From: Halieaceae bacterium | Lineage (GTDB): Bacteria; Pseudomonadota; Gammaproteobacteria; Pseudomonadales; Halieaceae | Direction of reading: 5' to 3' | Length of the DNA stretch: 15,058 bases | NCBI GenBank assembly: GCA_003331685.1 | Contig: QOPK01000037.1 | Location: forward strand, 1 to 15,058 | Shown: piece after piece, positions 13,818-15,058 of the stretch | Numbering within the stretch: the stretch's first letter is position 1 | Layout of the letters: every line of letters begins with the position of its first letter | Made by a program: the position numbers and the translations under genes | The notes under the pieces: model-generated | The model's database searches: none | What the model was told of the DNA's origin: nothing | The model's input: only the letters and a program-made list of their open reading frames with translations

Positions 13818-14474
13818 ATGCGGCTAACCCTTCCCAATAACCGTCATCGCCCCGAAGCTGCGAGCCGTTCCGCACAGCGCCGATCATCTGCTCACCGCAA
13901 CTCCAAGCGCTTTTGGGTGGTGGGTCGCGAATTTGCGCTGCTCAGCATGCTCGGCTTATTAACCGCCTGCGGCAGCACTTCGGTAGATGACTATCAGGGA
14001 CGAGAGCCGGCCTTCGCGCCTGAGGATTTTTTCAAAGGTGCGTTGACAGCACACGGCGTGGTGAAGGATTTTTCTGGTACGGCGATCCGTCATTTCAGCG
14101 CGGATATCGAGGGCTGTTGGTCAGACGGGGTGGGCACGCTGGATGAAGATTTTGTCTTTGACAACGGTGAGCAACAGAAACGGATCTGGACACTAACACC
14201 CAACGGTAGCCAAACCTACATTGGCACTGCCGGTGACGTGGTCGGCGAGGGTCTCGCGCGCTGGCAAGGTAACGCAATGTTCCTTGACTACACCCTGCGC
14301 ATCGAACTGGAAGACGGCCCGATCGATGTGAAGATCGACGACAGGATGTACCGGGTCAGCGACAACGTAGTGATAAATGAGTCGAAGATGCGCAAGTTTG
14401 GTTTTGGGGTCGGTGAAATCCTGCTCACTATCATTCGCCATCCCGATCAGGTTGCCGACTGTCCAAGCGCGTAA
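13818..14474 (+). CDS. DUF3833 lipoprotein
   Basis: A 218-residue predicted lipoprotein. A hydrophobic stretch ending in LLTACG gives a lipobox, with the lipidated cysteine at residue 51 from ATG 13818. The body matches DUF3833: FFKGALTAHGVVKDFSG, ADIEGCW, GTLDEDFVFDNGEQQKRIWT (the most characteristic block), YIGTAGDVVGEG and near the end MRKFGFGVGEILLTIIR. The N-terminal leader of about 38 residues before the hydrophobic core is unusually long and Arg/Ser-rich for a lipoprotein signal; a GTG at 13917 would give a normal signal length, but no ribosome site precedes it. In other Proteobacteria DUF3833 genes often sit with cfa, DUF1365 and photolyase genes of a singlet-oxygen response; that cluster is absent here. 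It is probably anchored in the envelope; function unknown. Confidence 0.85.
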   Translation: MRLTLPNNRHRPEAASRSAQRRSSAHRNSKRFWVVGREFALLSMLGLLTACGSTSVDDYQGREPAFAPEDFFKGALTAHGVVKDFSGTAIRHFSADIEGCWSDGVGTLDEDFVFDNGEQQKRIWTLTPNGSQTYIGTAGDVVGEGLARWQGNAMFLDYTLRIELEDGPIDVKIDDRMYRVSDNVVINESKMRKFGFGVGEILLTIIRHPDQVADCPSA

Positions 14475-14750
14475 AGTCTCGCTGAAGCATTGCTGCTGAA
14501 CCGCCTAATCCAGGAGAACAAGGCGAACTCACGAAAGAGCCCTGATGCCTTTTGGCAGAACTCAAGGCTTATTGCTCACCAACGAAGATAAATGCCCTCT
14601 AAAAATAAAGACTGTTACAAAATCGCCGCTGTTACCCGCTCATCTTTGCGGCGGTGGCGCATCGCCAAAGCCATTTGGCTGCGTGTAAACTCACCCCACT
14701 GATAGCTTATGGAAGCCACACGACATTCAGTGCCTTATTTGGAGAGGCTT
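14475..14750. other. 276-bp intergenic region with several overlapping hairpins
   Basis: No coding frame here is convincing. The base composition becomes more AT-rich (an A-rich stretch at 14600-14625). Short inverted repeats cluster together: CGCCGC (14624-14629) with GCGGCG (14648-14653); GGCG (14656-14659) with CGCC (14663-14666); CCAAA (14665-14669) with TTTGG (14674-14678). The last one overlaps an alternative pairing, AGCC (14669-14672) with GGCT (14677-14680), so the structures exclude one another. This could be leader RNA of the next gene or simply a terminator region; I cannot decide. Confidence 0.4.
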
Positions 14751-15058
14751 ATGAGATTCATGATTACGATGCTGCTATTGGTTGCATCAAATCGGGCAAT
14801 GTCTGAGGTATTACAACTAGATTGCGTCACCGAAAATCCTCTTGCGGACAATCGGGTATACGTTATCGACACATCTAGAGGCACGGCATCAGTGCATTAC
14901 AGCTACGGCTACACACTACCCGCAAGCAAGGTCGCATTAGAAGCAGGTGTATTCACACTCTATTTTGCGGGCGGCGGCGGGTTGCCTGAGGTCACTATTT
15001 CGCGAGTCACAGGAAAATATCGAACAAGGTACGTTGACGATAGCGCTGACATCGGCGT
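14751..15058 (+). CDS. unrecognised secreted protein, N-terminal part only
   Basis: An open frame starts at ATG 14751, with GGAGAGG (14741-14747) just upstream, and runs off the right edge after 102 codons. The first residues, MRFMITMLLLVASNRAMS, look like a Sec signal peptide with cleavage after AMS, so the product is probably periplasmic. The mature part begins with LQLDCVTENPLADNR and continues with strand-rich sequence (VHYSYGYTLP, VFTLYFAGGGGLPEVTISRV). I do not recognise the family. Codon use (TTA, CTA, GTA, ACA, GCA) is clearly more AT-rich than in the genes to its left, which suggests a different origin or a weakly expressed accessory gene. Confidence 0.68.
   Translation, partial: MRFMITMLLLVASNRAMSEVLQLDCVTENPLADNRVYVIDTSRGTASVHYSYGYTLPASKVALEAGVFTLYFAGGGGLPEVTISRVTGKYRTRYVDDSADIG

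Noticed and set aside
14475..14750. Possible integron attC site or integration boundary after DUF3833 (GCCTAATC near 14500).
   Set aside because: No matching GTTRRRY core and no long imperfect palindrome linking the ends; no integrase in the window.

Overview
The window is a gene-dense, GC-rich piece of a bacterial chromosome, with almost all genes on the + strand, short gaps, and two ATGA stop/start overlaps. The gene families (AguA/AguB, Cho, a photolyase/cryptochrome, AsmA, SelO, a YiaW/YibI-type DUF3302 protein with its HlyD partner, DUF6482, and DUF3833 and DUF4136 proteins) point to a gammaproteobacterium. A marine, light-exposed lineage such as the OM60/NOR5 (Halieaceae) relatives is my best guess. 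That placement is inferred from gene content only; no rRNA or other phylogenetic marker is present. I see no rRNA, tRNA, insertion sequence, CRISPR array, phage gene or integrase.

Layout. (1) 1-194: the end of a DUF4136-type protein. (2) 334-2330: a translationally coupled aguB-aguA pair that would turn agmatine into putrescine. (3) 2390-3211: a GTP cyclohydrolase II-like protein with a long N-terminal extension. (4) 3276-3590, minus strand: a small DUF6482-like protein, the only clear minus-strand gene. (5) 3782-6147: a DNA-repair pair, a Cho-type GIY-YIG excision nuclease overlapping a cryptochrome/photolyase by 4 bases. (6) 6208-8136: an AsmA-family envelope protein. (7) 8163-9638: SelO, a protein AMPylator, with Cys at its antepenultimate position. 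(8) 9727-11385: a single-chain fusion of a class 1B-like dihydroorotate dehydrogenase (PyrD) with a PyrK-like FAD/NAD/[2Fe-2S] reductase, behind a good sigma70-type promoter. (9) 11555-13681: a cupin, a DUF3302 membrane protein and an HlyD-type periplasmic adaptor, closely spaced. (10) 13818-14474: a DUF3833 lipoprotein. (11) 14751-15058: the start of an unrecognised secreted protein whose codon use is more AT-rich than its neighbours.

How the parts may work together. AguB and AguA are consecutive steps of polyamine synthesis. Cho and the photolyase are two routes of UV-damage repair expressed as one unit. The GTP cyclohydrolase II-like protein next to them could in principle feed flavin supply for the FAD-dependent photolyase, but this link rests on proximity alone. 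SelO and the flavin/iron-sulfur PyrDK fusion have redox connections but no demonstrated joint role. The DUF3302-HlyD pair matches the arrangement of E. coli YiaW-YiaV and YibI-YibH and is probably an envelope transport module. Most of the window is conserved chromosomal material. I do not see a clearly new defence, mobile or biosynthetic system; the least ordinary items are the PyrDK fusion, the extended RibA-like protein beside the repair pair, and the cupin-DUF3302-HlyD group.
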